The notes: generated by a model from the sequence alone, not told the origin. Positions 41,143-51,290 are shown, numbered from the stretch's first letter. The stretch: 64,000 nucleotides of DNA from Actinobacillus succinogenes 130Z (GCF_000017245.1 NC_009655.1:992001-1056000), one strand, 5' to 3'. A program made the numbers and translations.

Positions 41143-44100
41143 TTATTTGGACACGACGTGTTGCAACTCAATTATTATTGAGTGTTTTATTGATTGCTGT
41201 ATTGCCGCAGGCGGCATATTCCGCTTTGCCTTCGGCACGTGAGATTGAAAATCAGCTGGAAAAGGCAAAACAGGCGGAGCAAACTGACGAGGTCAGTAAA
41301 AACCTGGTTAAAGATTTAGAGGCGACTCAGCGTTTTATTTCGGATATTGCCAAACAGAAAGAGCAAAATGCCAAATTGGTGAAAAGTATTGAAAATGCGG
41401 ATAAGGGTATTGCTACCTCACAGACTAACATCGCCAAATTAAAAGCGGATAAACTGCCGACCGTTACGGAGTTGAGCAAATATTCGTTAAAGGAATTACA
41501 ACAAAAACTGGAACAAAAACAAATTGCATTGCAACGCGTGCAGGAGGCCTTGGCTCAGGTAAATACCGATTTGGTTTCCCAACGTTCCTCCCCGGAACGC
41601 GCTCAGAAGATTTTAACGGAAAATGCTAAACGGACACAGGCGATTAATCAGGTATTAATTGACGATAATCTGGCAAAATCCAGAAAAATGCGTCTTGAAG
41701 CGGAACAGGCATTACTCGATCTGCAAAACAGTTATAACCAGACATTGTTGCAGGGAACGACACGTTTGACGTCGCTTTATTCTCTAATCGTCGAAGAGCG
41801 GACATTACAGCAACAACAGCTGCAGAGCGAATTAAATACTCTGCAATCGGCGATTAACGAAAAAAATCTGCAACTTTCCAGAGAACAAGTCGAACAGGCT
41901 ACGCAAAATCAGGAAAAAAATGCGGAAGCCAATGCCAATCCCGTAGTGGCGGCGCAGTTGAATTTTAATACACAAATCAGTAAAGGTATTCTGGAAGAAA
42001 CCGCACAAATGAACAGTTTGTCGCAGGACAATCTGCGCATTAAAAATGTACTGGACAATTTACAGCAGACCCAACGTAATATCGAGGAACAGATTAGTTC
42101 TCTGCAAGGTACCTTGGTACTTTCCCGCATCATTAATAAACAACGTCAATCTCTGCCTCAGGATAAAATGATTTCAGGGTTAGGAAAACGTATTGCGGAT
42201 TTGCGGGTAAAGATTTTCGATATTACCGAATTTCGCGATAAACTTTATGATACGGACGAGTATATTAAAGACTTGGAACAGACGGAAAAAATTTCGTTTT
42301 CGGCTAAAGATCGGGCTCAATTGATTGATTTGGTTGAGGAACGCCGTAAATTGCTGGCGGATTACTTAAGTTTATTGAATAACCAATTGAATTTGTCGAT
42401 TAATATTGAATTGAACCAACAACAAGTTCAATCAATCAGCGATTCGTTGCAGAATAAGCTACAACAGCAAAGTTTTTGGGTTAAAAGTAATTCGGTAATG
42501 GATTTGGATTGGTTTAAATCCTTTCCTGTGAGCATGAATTTTCAACGTCGGGCATTAAAGAAAAATTTTGACTTTTCCAATTGGAAAGAAAATCTGTTGC
42601 CTGCTTTAGGTATGAGCGGTTTGTTACTGATTCTGACTACACTTATTCGCCGTAAAAAAGAAAATATTAAAAAGCGTTTAAGTAAACTGAATCAGCAAAT
42701 TAATATTTATGCTACGGATACCCAATGGCATACGCCGAAAGCTATTTTCTGGGTGGCTATATTAAGTCTGCCGAGTACTTTCCTGTTTTTAGCCGGCTTT
42801 ATTTTGGTAACGGGAATTTGCTTTAAAGATCCTGCAACGGTTTGGTCTTGGGGGATGAAAATGGCGGCATATTGGTGGAGCTTTGTTTTTATGTTGGGTA
42901 TGTTGCGCCCGAACGGTATCGGACACTACCATTTTAATATGCCGAAAGAAAGCAATGAGGCGTTCCGTAATATGCTGAAACGCTCGGCGTGGATCATTGC
43001 GTTGTTGTTGAACGTATCGATTTTCAGCCATATTGATTTAGGTTTAAGCTATGACGTGATCGGTCAGGCATCAATGATTATAGTGTTGATTACTGTGGTA
43101 TTGATTATGGTACCCCGTTTCCGTGAGGCAATGTCGAGTTATCAGAAATCAGCAAAAGAACAAACGGTAACGAGTCAATATTTTCTACCCATATTGCGTG
43201 TCGTGTTGCTACTGGCCCCGTTTGTGCTGATTGGCTTAACAGTTATGGGGTACTACTATACGGCGATTGTTTTGATCGAACATGCCATTTCCTCTTATTT
43301 CGTGGTAATGACATGGTGGCTGATTCGTAACTTGGCCTATCGCGGTTTTGCGGTAGCGGCACGTCGTATGGCGTATCGTCGTGCGAAAGAAAAACGGGAG
43401 CAATTACAGGCTAAGGCGATTGCGGAAGCTAACAGTTCTCTTAGTCCGGATATGCAGGAAATCCAGTATGATGACAGTATTGCCATCAGTGAAATTAGGG
43501 CTCAGATGTTACGGGTGGCGGATTTCTTTCTTTGGATTGCCTTATTCGCCATGTTCTATTGGGCGTGGTGGGATTTGGTCACAGTAGCTTATTACCTGGA
43601 CAGTATTTCTCTTTGGCAGCAAACGACAGTGGGTGAGAACGGCACGGTAACGGAATCTATCACATTGCTGAATCTATTTATCGCCATTGCCATTATTGTA
43701 GTGACTTATGTATTGGTACGGAATATTTCCGGGTTACTGGAAACTTTGATTTTTTCTCACACTAAGTTGTCTCAAGGCACGCCTTATACCATTACAACCT
43801 TATTTACCTATGCCATTATCGCATTCGGTGCAACTTTTGCTTTCGGAGCATTAGGGATGTCGTGGAGTAAATTGCAATGGCTGTTTGCCGCACTTTCCGT
43901 CGGGTTAGGGTTCGGTATGCAGGAGATTTTTGCAAATTTTGTTTCCGGTATCATTATTTTATTTGAACGACCGGTTCGAATCGGCGATATTATTACCTTA
44001 GGCGAATTCAGCGGAACCGTATCGAAGATCCGAATTCGGGCCACGACATTGGTGGATTTTGACGGTAAAGAAGTGATTGTACCGAACAAATCTTTTGTAA

Positions 44101-44483
44101 CGGAACGATTGGTGAACTGGGCATTGTCTGATACAGTGACACGCGTTATCGCCCACGTCGGAGTCGCATACGGCGCCGATTTGGAATTAACCAAAAAATT
44201 ATTGTTACAGGCTGCCGACGATTGCGAATTAGTAATGAAAGATCCTGCACCGGTCGTTTATTTCCTGAATTTTGGCGCCAGTACCTTGGATCATGAGTTG
44301 CGCGTTTATGTCGGTCATGTGGGTGATCGAAATCCGACTTTGGATTATCTCAACCGTCGGATTAATCAGTTATTGGCGGAAAATAATATCGAAATCGCGT
44401 TCAATCAATTAGATATTTTTATTAAGAACCCGACTACCAACGAAGAAGTGAAAGTCGGTGAAACGGTAGAATTTAAAAAATAA
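41133..44483 (+). CDS. mscK: Large mechanosensitive channel, MscK/MscM type
   Basis: 1116 residues (E. coli MscK 1120). A signal peptide (cleavage near AAYSA) is followed by a long periplasmic coiled-coil region (about 30-470), about eight membrane helices (490-900), the MscS-like pore helix with SVGLGFGMQEIFANFVSGI, and the cytoplasmic beta domain (PNKSFVTERLVNWALSD). It opens under membrane tension to release solutes on osmotic downshift. It overlaps the end of menE by 10 bases. MscM (YjeP) is the alternative name; I cannot separate the two firmly. Confidence 0.88.
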   Translation: MRLIIWTRRVATQLLLSVLLIAVLPQAAYSALPSAREIENQLEKAKQAEQTDEVSKNLVKDLEATQRFISDIAKQKEQNAKLVKSIENADKGIATSQTNIAKLKADKLPTVTELSKYSLKELQQKLEQKQIALQRVQEALAQVNTDLVSQRSSPERAQKILTENAKRTQAINQVLIDDNLAKSRKMRLEAEQALLDLQNSYNQTLLQGTTRLTSLYSLIVEERTLQQQQLQSELNTLQSAINEKNLQLSREQVEQATQNQEKNAEANANPVVAAQLNFNTQISKGILEETAQMNSLSQDNLRIKNVLDNLQQTQRNIEEQISSLQGTLVLSRIINKQRQSLPQDKMISGLGKRIADLRVKIFDITEFRDKLYDTDEYIKDLEQTEKISFSAKDRAQLIDLVEERRKLLADYLSLLNNQLNLSINIELNQQQVQSISDSLQNKLQQQSFWVKSNSVMDLDWFKSFPVSMNFQRRALKKNFDFSNWKENLLPALGMSGLLLILTTLIRRKKENIKKRLSKLNQQINIYATDTQWHTPKAIFWVAILSLPSTFLFLAGFILVTGICFKDPATVWSWGMKMAAYWWSFVFMLGMLRPNGIGHYHFNMPKESNEAFRNMLKRSAWIIALLLNVSIFSHIDLGLSYDVIGQASMIIVLITVVLIMVPRFREAMSSYQKSAKEQTVTSQYFLPILRVVLLLAPFVLIGLTVMGYYYTAIVLIEHAISSYFVVMTWWLIRNLAYRGFAVAARRMAYRRAKEKREQLQAKAIAEANSSLSPDMQEIQYDDSIAISEIRAQMLRVADFFLWIALFAMFYWAWWDLVTVAYYLDSISLWQQTTVGENGTVTESITLLNLFIAIAIIVVTYVLVRNISGLLETLIFSHTKLSQGTPYTITTLFTYAIIAFGATFAFGALGMSWSKLQWLFAALSVGLGFGMQEIFANFVSGIIILFERPVRIGDIITLGEFSGTVSKIRIRATTLVDFDGKEVIVPNKSFVTERLVNWALSDTVTRVIAHVGVAYGADLELTKKLLLQAADDCELVMKDPAPVVYFLNFGASTLDHELRVYVGHVGDRNPTLDYLNRRINQLLAENNIEIAFNQLDIFIKNPTTNEEVKVGETVEFKK

Positions 44484-44495
44484 AAGGAACCATTC

Positions 44496-45578
44496 ATGGC
44501 AGGAAACAGTATCGGACAGTTGTTTCGAGTGACGACATTCGGCGAATCCCACGGCATTGCTTTAGGCTGTATTGTGGACGGTGTGCCGCCGAATATGGCG
44601 CTTAGCGAAGCGGATATTCAACCTGATCTCGATCGTCGAAAACCGGGAACCTCCCGTTATACGACTGCGCGTCGGGAAGCGGATGAAATACAGATTTTAT
44701 CCGGCGTATTTGAAGGAAAAACCACCGGTACCAGCATCGGGTTAATCATTAAGAATGCGGATCAGCGTTCAAAAGATTACGGCGATATTATGGATAAATT
44801 CCGTCCCGGTCATGCGGATTATACCTACCAGCAAAAATACGGCATTCGCGATTATCGCGGCGGCGGACGTTCTTCCGCACGGGAAACGGCTATGCGTGTA
44901 GCGGCGGGAGCAATTGCCAAAAAATATCTGCGCGAACGGTTCGGCATTGAAATCCGGGGTTATTTGTCGCAAATCGGGGAGGTGAAAATTGATCCTCAAA
45001 CCGTAGCGGATGTGACTAAAATCAACTGGCAACAAGTGGCTGATAATCCGTTCTTCTGTCCGGATAAAAGTGCGGTGGAAAAATTCGACGAATTAATCCG
45101 CAAATTGAAAAAAGAAGGCAATTCTATCGGTGCGAAGTTAACCGTAGTGGCAGAAAATGTGCCGGTAGGTCTGGGCGAACCGGTATTTGATCGTTTAGAT
45201 GCGGAATTGGCGCATGCATTAATGGGCATTAATGCGGTGAAAGCCGTGGAAATCGGTGACGGTTTCGATGTAGTGGCGCAAAAGGGTACGGAACACCGCG
45301 ATGAAATGACACCGGCGGGATTTCTGTCGAATCATGCGGGTGGTATTTTAGGCGGCATCAGCAACGGTCAGCCGATCATCGCCACCATTGCGTTGAAGCC
45401 GACTTCAAGCATTACGATTCCCGGACGTACAGTGGATATAAATAATAAACCGGTAGAATTGATTACCAAAGGACGCCACGATCCCTGCGTAGGCATTCGC
45501 GCCGTACCTATTGCGGAAGCGATGGTAGCGATTATTCTGTTGGATCACTTATTACGCTTTAAAGCGCAGTGTAAATAA
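44496..45578 (+). CDS. aroC: Chorismate synthase
   Basis: 360 residues (E. coli 361). It converts EPSP, the product of aroA at the left edge of this window, to chorismate using reduced FMN. The signatures GESHGIALGCIVDGVPP (about 13-29) and RGGGRSSARETA are complete, as is RHDPCVGIRAVP. An AAGGAA ribosome binding site precedes it, 12 bases after the mscK-like gene. The order aroC-mepA follows E. coli. Confidence 0.97.
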   Translation: MAGNSIGQLFRVTTFGESHGIALGCIVDGVPPNMALSEADIQPDLDRRKPGTSRYTTARREADEIQILSGVFEGKTTGTSIGLIIKNADQRSKDYGDIMDKFRPGHADYTYQQKYGIRDYRGGGRSSARETAMRVAAGAIAKKYLRERFGIEIRGYLSQIGEVKIDPQTVADVTKINWQQVADNPFFCPDKSAVEKFDELIRKLKKEGNSIGAKLTVVAENVPVGLGEPVFDRLDAELAHALMGINAVKAVEIGDGFDVVAQKGTEHRDEMTPAGFLSNHAGGILGGISNGQPIIATIALKPTSSITIPGRTVDINNKPVELITKGRHDPCVGIRAVPIAEAMVAIILLDHLLRFKAQCK

Positions 45579-45661
45579 AAGTGCGGTCGGTTTTACGACG
45601 GTTTTAGTCGATTAAAGATGGAGGCGCGCTCCTCAACAATCCGTGTAGACAGAAGGAATAT

Positions 45662-46519
45662 ATGAAAAAGATTTTAACTGCGGTCATTTTTTCCGCCGTT
45701 TTAGGTTTGTTAACGGTGCAGGCTGCACCGGCGGACTGGCAGGCGATTAAACGCCCTATTCCAAGTCAGTCGGGACGGGCGGAACCGATTGGTACCTATA
45801 GTAACGGCTGCATTCTTGGTTCCGTACCGATGCCGGCAAAAGGAGAGGGGTTTCAGGTAATTCGAATGAATAGAAACCGTTTTTACGGTCATCCGAATAT
45901 GATTCGTTATCTTGAACGTCTCGGTAAGCAGGTGAAACAGGCGGGCTTACCGACGATGTTAATCGGTGATATCGCTATGCCGGGTGGCGGACGTTTTCTT
46001 ACCGGGCATGCCAGTCATCAAATGGGGTTGGATGCCGATATTTGGTTGCGAATGGGTGCAATGTCCGAGCAGGATGCGCTGAATTCCGACGGTAAAGGCT
46101 TGTTGGTGGTTAATCGCGCTTTACAACGGGTGGACGAGAACATTTGGAACTTAAATCACTTTAATTTAATTAAACTGGCCGCACAGGATCCCGCTGTCAC
46201 CCGTATTTTTGTAAACCCGGCGATTAAACTGAAATTATGTCAATCGGAACATTCCGATCGCGGTTGGTTGCGCAAAATCCGCCCGTGGTTTGGTCATGAT
46301 AGTCATTTTCATGTGCGGTTAACCTGTCCGCAGGATGCAAGCCACTGTGAAAATCAGGCACCTGTTCCCGCCGGCGACGGCTGCGGTGCGGAATTGTATT
46401 CTTGGTTTGAACCGAAAGCGCCGTCTTCCACGATAAACCGACCGAAAGTGATTCCGCCCGAACCGTTTTTATGCCGCCAGGTGCTGAATTCACCGAACCG
46501 CCATCAGTGGTTAGATTAG
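45662..46519 (+). CDS. mepA: Penicillin-insensitive murein endopeptidase MepA
   Basis: 285 residues. A signal peptide (cleavage after VQAA) is followed by a LAS-type metalloprotease: zinc ligands in GHASHQMGLDADIW and HDSHFHVRL, plus conserved cysteines. It cuts D-Ala-mDAP cross-links in the periplasm and is not inhibited by penicillin. AGAAGGA lies ahead of the ATG. It is downstream of aroC, as in E. coli, and a second endopeptidase (mepS) lies at 21.9 kb. Confidence 0.94.
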   Translation: MKKILTAVIFSAVLGLLTVQAAPADWQAIKRPIPSQSGRAEPIGTYSNGCILGSVPMPAKGEGFQVIRMNRNRFYGHPNMIRYLERLGKQVKQAGLPTMLIGDIAMPGGGRFLTGHASHQMGLDADIWLRMGAMSEQDALNSDGKGLLVVNRALQRVDENIWNLNHFNLIKLAAQDPAVTRIFVNPAIKLKLCQSEHSDRGWLRKIRPWFGHDSHFHVRLTCPQDASHCENQAPVPAGDGCGAELYSWFEPKAPSSTINRPKVIPPEPFLCRQVLNSPNRHQWLD

Positions 46520-46547
46520 TTCTTTGCTCAAAATAGAGGAAAGTGCG

Positions 46548-47312
46548 GTGGAAATCAGTATCGAATTAATCGGAATTTTATTCGGGGTAGCGATAGTCGC
46601 GGGGTTTATTGATGCTTTGGCGGGCGGCGGCGGATTAATTACTATTCCCGCCCTTTTAATGACTGGAATGCCGCCGGCAATGGCGTTGGGGACCAATAAG
46701 TTACAGGCATGCGGTGGTTCGTTTTCCGCCAGTTTGTATTTCATTCGGAAGAAAGCTGTTGATTTACGGGCGATTTGGTTTATTTTATTATGTACTTTCA
46801 CCGGTTCGGTGATAGGTTCCGTTTTAATTCAGCTGGTAAACAGTTCGTTAATAAAGAAAGTGATTCCTTTTTTAGTATTGGCTGTAGGATTCTATTTTTT
46901 ATTGACCCCGAAACTTGGTGAAAAAGATCGCCGACAACGTTTGTCGTTTCATACTTTTGCGCTGACAGCCGCTTTAGGATTGGGATTTTATGACGGTTTC
47001 TTCGGTCCCGGAACGGGATCGATTTTGAGCTTGGTATTCGTCACGTTACTGGGGTTTAATCTCATCAAAGCCACGGCTTATACCAAAGTGTTAAATTTTA
47101 CTTCGAATCTTGCGTCGTTGATTTGCTTTTTGATTGGCGGACAAATCATGTGGTCGGTAGGGATTGCCATGATGTGCGGGCAAATTGTCGGTGCGCATTT
47201 GGGAGCGAAAATGGTACTCAGTAAGGGAAAAGGATTAATTCGTCCGATGGTTGTATTAATGTCATTTGTAATGACGGCGAAAATGGCGTATGAACAAGGA
47301 TGGTTTGGCTAA
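46548..47312 (+). CDS. TSUP/TauE-SafE family membrane permease
   Basis: 254 residues with about seven or eight hydrophobic segments. The N-terminal DALAGGGGLITIPALL and the mid-protein FYDGFFGPGTGSIL are the paired motifs of the TSUP family (COG0730, E. coli YfcA-like). Members export sulfite, sulfoacetate or other organic anions, but the substrate here is unknown. The best start is GTG 46548, 7 bases after AGAGGA; an upstream TTG at 46524 is less likely. An uptake sequence (AAGTGCGGT) spans the spacer and the first two bases of the start codon. Confidence 0.85.
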   Translation: MEISIELIGILFGVAIVAGFIDALAGGGGLITIPALLMTGMPPAMALGTNKLQACGGSFSASLYFIRKKAVDLRAIWFILLCTFTGSVIGSVLIQLVNSSLIKKVIPFLVLAVGFYFLLTPKLGEKDRRQRLSFHTFALTAALGLGFYDGFFGPGTGSILSLVFVTLLGFNLIKATAYTKVLNFTSNLASLICFLIGGQIMWSVGIAMMCGQIVGAHLGAKMVLSKGKGLIRPMVVLMSFVMTAKMAYEQGWFG

Positions 47313-48265
47313 TGACAGAACAGGAAAACATGCGTTTAACGGCACGGGTCGGATATGAGCCGCATTTCTCGTGGTCGTATTTGCATCCGAAATATTGGGG
47401 TACTTGGCTGGGGGTAGCAGTCTTACTCATACTGGCATATATACCTTTCCGCTGGCGAGATCGTCTGGCGGCGAAACTCGGTGTTATTATCGGTCGTAAA
47501 GCGCGTAAACAGCGCCGGCGCGCGCAAATAAACTTAACCTATTGCTTTCCCGACTGGACGGAACAACAGCGCGAGCGGGTTATCGATAAAATGTTTGCCA
47601 CCGTTGCGCAGGTCATGTTGGGGATCGGAGAAATTGCCATTCGTTCCAAAGCGCATTTGCAAAAGCGTAGCGAATTTATCGGCATAGAATACATTAAACG
47701 GGCGAAATCCGAAGGTAAAAATATTATTTTGATGGTGCCGCACGGTTGGGCAATCGATGCTTCGGGAATTATACTGCATACCCACGGTATGCCGATGACA
47801 TCCATGTTTAATCCTCACCGCAATCCTTTGATAGACTGGCTTTGGACGGCTACCCGAGAACGTTTCGGCGGTAAAATGCACGCCCGTCAGAACGGGATTA
47901 AGCCGTTTTTAACCATGATTCGCAACGGCGATATGGGTTACTATTTGCCGGATGAAGATTTTGGTGCGGAAGCCAGTGAGTTCGTGGATTTTTTCGGCAC
48001 CTATAAAGCGACCTTACCGGGCTTGAATAAAATGGCGAAACTGGCAAAAGCGGTGGTGATCCCCATGTTCCCGCGATACAACGCCGAACGTGGAAAATAT
48101 GAAATGGAAATTCATCCGCCTATGGAATTAAGTGATGACCCGCTACAATCGGCACGCGCCATGAATGAAGAAATCGAACGTTTTGTCATTCCGCAACCGG
48201 AGCAGTACGTATGGATTTTACAATTATTAAGAACCCGTAAAAACGGGGAAGATATTTATCATTAG
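47312..48265 (+). CDS. lpxM: Lipid A late acyltransferase, LpxM (MsbB) type
   Basis: 317 residues of the LpxL/LpxM family. It has one N-terminal membrane helix (about 24-45) and the catalytic HX4D motif in HGWAIDASG, which is closer to LpxM than to LpxL. It adds the last secondary acyl chain to Kdo2-lipid A on the inner membrane. The ATG overlaps the preceding stop in TAATG, and AAGGA lies ahead. Transport of the finished LPS depends on lptABCFG elsewhere in this window. Confidence 0.9.
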   Translation: MTEQENMRLTARVGYEPHFSWSYLHPKYWGTWLGVAVLLILAYIPFRWRDRLAAKLGVIIGRKARKQRRRAQINLTYCFPDWTEQQRERVIDKMFATVAQVMLGIGEIAIRSKAHLQKRSEFIGIEYIKRAKSEGKNIILMVPHGWAIDASGIILHTHGMPMTSMFNPHRNPLIDWLWTATRERFGGKMHARQNGIKPFLTMIRNGDMGYYLPDEDFGAEASEFVDFFGTYKATLPGLNKMAKLAKAVVIPMFPRYNAERGKYEMEIHPPMELSDDPLQSARAMNEEIERFVIPQPEQYVWILQLLRTRKNGEDIYH

Positions 48266-48331
48266 CTGTGATAGAATTCGGTTCCAATTAAATTCGGTCG
48301 GAATTTCGGCCGCACTTTTGTTATCAATATT

Positions 48332-48874
48332 ATGAACAAACAATTAGATCTTATTAAATCATCAATTAAATCTATTCCCAACTACCCTAAGGAAGGCATT
48401 ATTTTCCGTGATATTACCAGCTTGACGGAAATTCCGGAAGCGTTTACCGCAACGGTTAATTTGATTGCCGAAGCGTTTCGTCATAAAGGTATCACTAAAA
48501 TCATCGGTACCGAATCCCGCGGTTTTATATTCGGTGCGCCGGTTGCCGTTGCTTTGGGTTTGCCGTTTATTTTGGTGCGCAAACCGGGCAAGCTGCCGCG
48601 CGAAGTGATTTCACAAAGCTATCAACTGGAATATGGAGAAGATAAATTGGAAATCCATGCGGACGCCATTCAGAAAGGCGACAATGTGTTAGTGATTGAT
48701 GATTTACTGGCAACGGGCGGCACGGTGGAAGCATGCATTAAATTGGTGAATCGTCTCGGTGGCGATGTAAAGCATGCTGCGTTTGTTATCAATCTGCCCG
48801 ATTTAGGTGGCGGTGAACGGTTACGCAAACAGGGTGTAGAGCCTTTTACTTTAGTGGATTTTGCCGGTCACTAA
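48332..48874 (+). CDS. apt: Adenine phosphoribosyltransferase
   Basis: 180 residues (E. coli 183). The PRPP-binding motif VLVIDDLLATGGT and the flexible-loop region RKPGKLPREVISQSY are intact. It salvages adenine to AMP with PRPP and acts with the purine permease at 13.5 kb. It is followed 24 bases later by dnaX, the same order as in E. coli. No strong ribosome binding site is visible before the ATG. Confidence 0.95.
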   Translation: MNKQLDLIKSSIKSIPNYPKEGIIFRDITSLTEIPEAFTATVNLIAEAFRHKGITKIIGTESRGFIFGAPVAVALGLPFILVRKPGKLPREVISQSYQLEYGEDKLEIHADAIQKGDNVLVIDDLLATGGTVEACIKLVNRLGGDVKHAAFVINLPDLGGGERLRKQGVEPFTLVDFAGH

Positions 48875-48898
48875 TTTTATTTTTATCAGGAAAGAAGC

Positions 48899-50998
48899 GT
48901 GAGTTATCAGGTTTTAGCCCGTAAGTGGCGTCCTCAAAATTTTCATCAGGTTATCGGACAAGAGCATATCTTGACCGCATTGGCTAACGGCTTGAAAGAA
49001 AACCGCCTGCATCACGCTTATTTATTTTCCGGCACGCGCGGCGTAGGAAAAACCTCCATCGCCCGGTTGCTTGCCAAGGGGCTGAACTGTATTCACGGCG
49101 TGACTGCCGAGCCTTGCGGTGAATGCGAACATTGCAAAGCCATTGAAAACGGAAATTTTATCGATTTGATTGAAATCGACGCCGCTTCCCGTACTAAAGT
49201 GGAAGACACCCGCGAATTGCTTGACAATGTTCAGTATAAGCCGGTACAGGGGCGTTATAAAGTCTATCTCATAGACGAAGTACATATGCTTTCCCGCCAT
49301 TCTTTCAATGCATTGCTAAAAACCTTGGAAGAGCCGCCGGAATATGTAAAATTCCTGTTGGCCACGACGGATCCGCAAAAACTGCCGATTACGATTTTAT
49401 CGCGTTGTATGCAGTTCCACCTGAAAGCATTGTCTCAGCAGCAAATCGCTCAGCATTTGGCGAATATTCTTACCCAGGAAAAAATTCCCTTCGAACCGAC
49501 CGCACTTGGTAAGATCGCCAAAGCGGCGCAGGGCAGCGTTCGCGATAGCTTAAGTTTAACGGATCAGGCTATTGCTATGTCTAATGCCGATATTCGGGTC
49601 GATGTAGTTAATATCATGCTAGGGTTGTTGGATGATAACCAACCTATCGAAATCCTTTACGCCTTACATCAAGGAAACGGCGAAAAACTCATGCAGGGTA
49701 TTCAAGCCGTTGCGGATAATGGGGCGGATTGGGATGAATTGCTGATTGAAGTGGGCGAGGCTTTGCACCAAATTGCCATGTTGCAATTGCTGCCGAACCG
49801 TATCGACGAAGAAAGTCAGTTGGGATTTTTAGCAAAACACATCTCTCCCGAGAATATTCAATTTTTCTACCAGATTGTCACCATGGGTCGCAAAGAATTG
49901 GCATTTGCACCGAATCGGCGCATCGGGGCGGAAATGACATTATTGCGAGCGTTAGCTTTCCACCCAAAGTTTAGTCGGGCAGAGCCCGCTGAACATCAAG
50001 TAAATTCTACCGTACAAGACTCGGCACGCGCTCACCCGGAAAAGGAAAGTGCGGTCAAAAAAACAATTAATTTGGTGGAAATGCCTGTTTATAATCAGCA
50101 TTTACGTGTTTCCGCTACGCCTCAACGCGAGCAATCCCCTCCCGGTAATCTCTCCGGTAAATCAACTTCAAACGCACTAAATGCTTTAGCGCAAATTGAG
50201 CGTTTGCGTGCCAGTGTGCGGTCCGCAGCATCAACTGAAGAAAAAACCGGTTTCGAACAACCTCAGCCGGCTGTACAGGCGCATGAGTTGCCGGTGGTTT
50301 CTATGCCGCAGAAAGAACGTCCGCAAACGGATTTAATTGACCGTTTGGCAAGTCTTGCACAACAAGCGCAGGACAACCTAAATCCCGCTGTAAAGCGTAA
50401 ATCGGTTTCGAAACCCGTCTCCGATAGTACGCAGGAAACGGAGAATGAGGATGATAGTGACGATGCCAATCTTGCCGAGACTTACCGATGGGAGTGGATA
50501 AATCCCGAAATGGCGGAAGCGGAGAATGTGATTCGTCCTTCGGAAATCAAACAGGCGATTTTAAAAGAAAAAACGCCCGAGCTGGTGAAAAAGGTCATTG
50601 CTCTGGCGGAAGAACGGGATGATTGGACAAAAACCGTGGAACATTTAGGGTTGGATCATTTGAAATTGGTTAAACAAATCGCGTTGAATTCCGTGATTTT
50701 GGCACAAACCGATTCTGAAATTGTGCTGGGATTGCGTTCCAACCAAAAACATCTGCAACGTGAAAGTGCCATAGAAGCTTTGCAAGCAGCATTGAAAGTT
50801 TATTACGGCAAAGATTTGCGGCTAAAAATCGAACTGAACGATGACGAACGACGACCGACGCCACTGGATTATCGACGTCAGATTTATCATGAACTCAGCG
50901 AGCGGGCACGGCAGGATTTACAGGCGGATAAAAAGGTAAAATTACTGCAGCAGGCATTCGACGCGCATCTGGATTTGGACAGTATTCGTCCGGTGTGA
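48899..50998 (+). CDS. dnaX: DNA polymerase III tau (and possibly gamma) subunit
   Basis: 699 residues. It has the AAA+ clamp-loader domain with Walker A GTRGVGKTS (about 43-51), a zinc site of four cysteines (CIHGVTAEPCGECEHC), the DEVHML motif and SRC sensor. Domains IV-V at the C-terminus bind DnaB and the alpha subunit. The start is GTG with CAGGAAAG ahead. At 50057-50063 an A7 run in codons 387-389 could allow a -1 shift to a TAA two codons later, giving a gamma-like 390-residue form. Confidence 0.95.
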   Translation: MSYQVLARKWRPQNFHQVIGQEHILTALANGLKENRLHHAYLFSGTRGVGKTSIARLLAKGLNCIHGVTAEPCGECEHCKAIENGNFIDLIEIDAASRTKVEDTRELLDNVQYKPVQGRYKVYLIDEVHMLSRHSFNALLKTLEEPPEYVKFLLATTDPQKLPITILSRCMQFHLKALSQQQIAQHLANILTQEKIPFEPTALGKIAKAAQGSVRDSLSLTDQAIAMSNADIRVDVVNIMLGLLDDNQPIEILYALHQGNGEKLMQGIQAVADNGADWDELLIEVGEALHQIAMLQLLPNRIDEESQLGFLAKHISPENIQFFYQIVTMGRKELAFAPNRRIGAEMTLLRALAFHPKFSRAEPAEHQVNSTVQDSARAHPEKESAVKKTINLVEMPVYNQHLRVSATPQREQSPPGNLSGKSTSNALNALAQIERLRASVRSAASTEEKTGFEQPQPAVQAHELPVVSMPQKERPQTDLIDRLASLAQQAQDNLNPAVKRKSVSKPVSDSTQETENEDDSDDANLAETYRWEWINPEMAEAENVIRPSEIKQAILKEKTPELVKKVIALAEERDDWTKTVEHLGLDHLKLVKQIALNSVILAQTDSEIVLGLRSNQKHLQRESAIEALQAALKVYYGKDLRLKIELNDDERRPTPLDYRRQIYHELSERARQDLQADKKVKLLQQAFDAHLDLDSIRPV
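50057..50063 (+). promoter_or_regulatory. A7 slippage site in dnaX, candidate gamma frameshift
   Basis: Zero frame reads GTC AAA AAA ACA. A -1 shift (or one extra A by polymerase slippage) reads AAC AAT TAA, ending at once. It lies after the clamp-loader core, where E. coli dnaX frameshifts. The A-run continues an uptake sequence (AAAGTGCGGTC). Function is inferred. Confidence 0.4.
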
Positions 50999-51290
50999 CG
51001 ATAAAAATAATAGGCCTGATAAGCTAAAATCGGTTATAAGTTTTATGAGACAGAACACTTTTCCGTTTTTGAAGGTTTATAGACATGTAAATCATTGTGT
51101 AATGATTAACTAATTAAGCAATCATCGGTTCCCGATAAGTTATTTTTATCAGGAGCTTAACAAGAAACTTTATTCCGAAGGATTTTTTATAACATTTTCG
51201 GCGGGAGTGATTAAGCTTTCTGTGGCTAATATTAGATCCGAGTTTGCGCAACCGGTACGTAATACTGAAATTTTCGGTAAATTCAGCTAG
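50999..51290. other. AT-rich junction with a possible gene remnant, left edge of the bgl island
   Basis: There is no recognisable gene in these 290 bases. An ATG-less open stretch (51114-51290, plus strand) could encode 58 residues ending SEFAQPVRNTEIFGKFS, which may be the tail of a decayed gene; I do not recognise it. AATCATTGTGTAATGATT near 51091 is a small hairpin. No uptake sequence is present. Confidence 0.4.
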
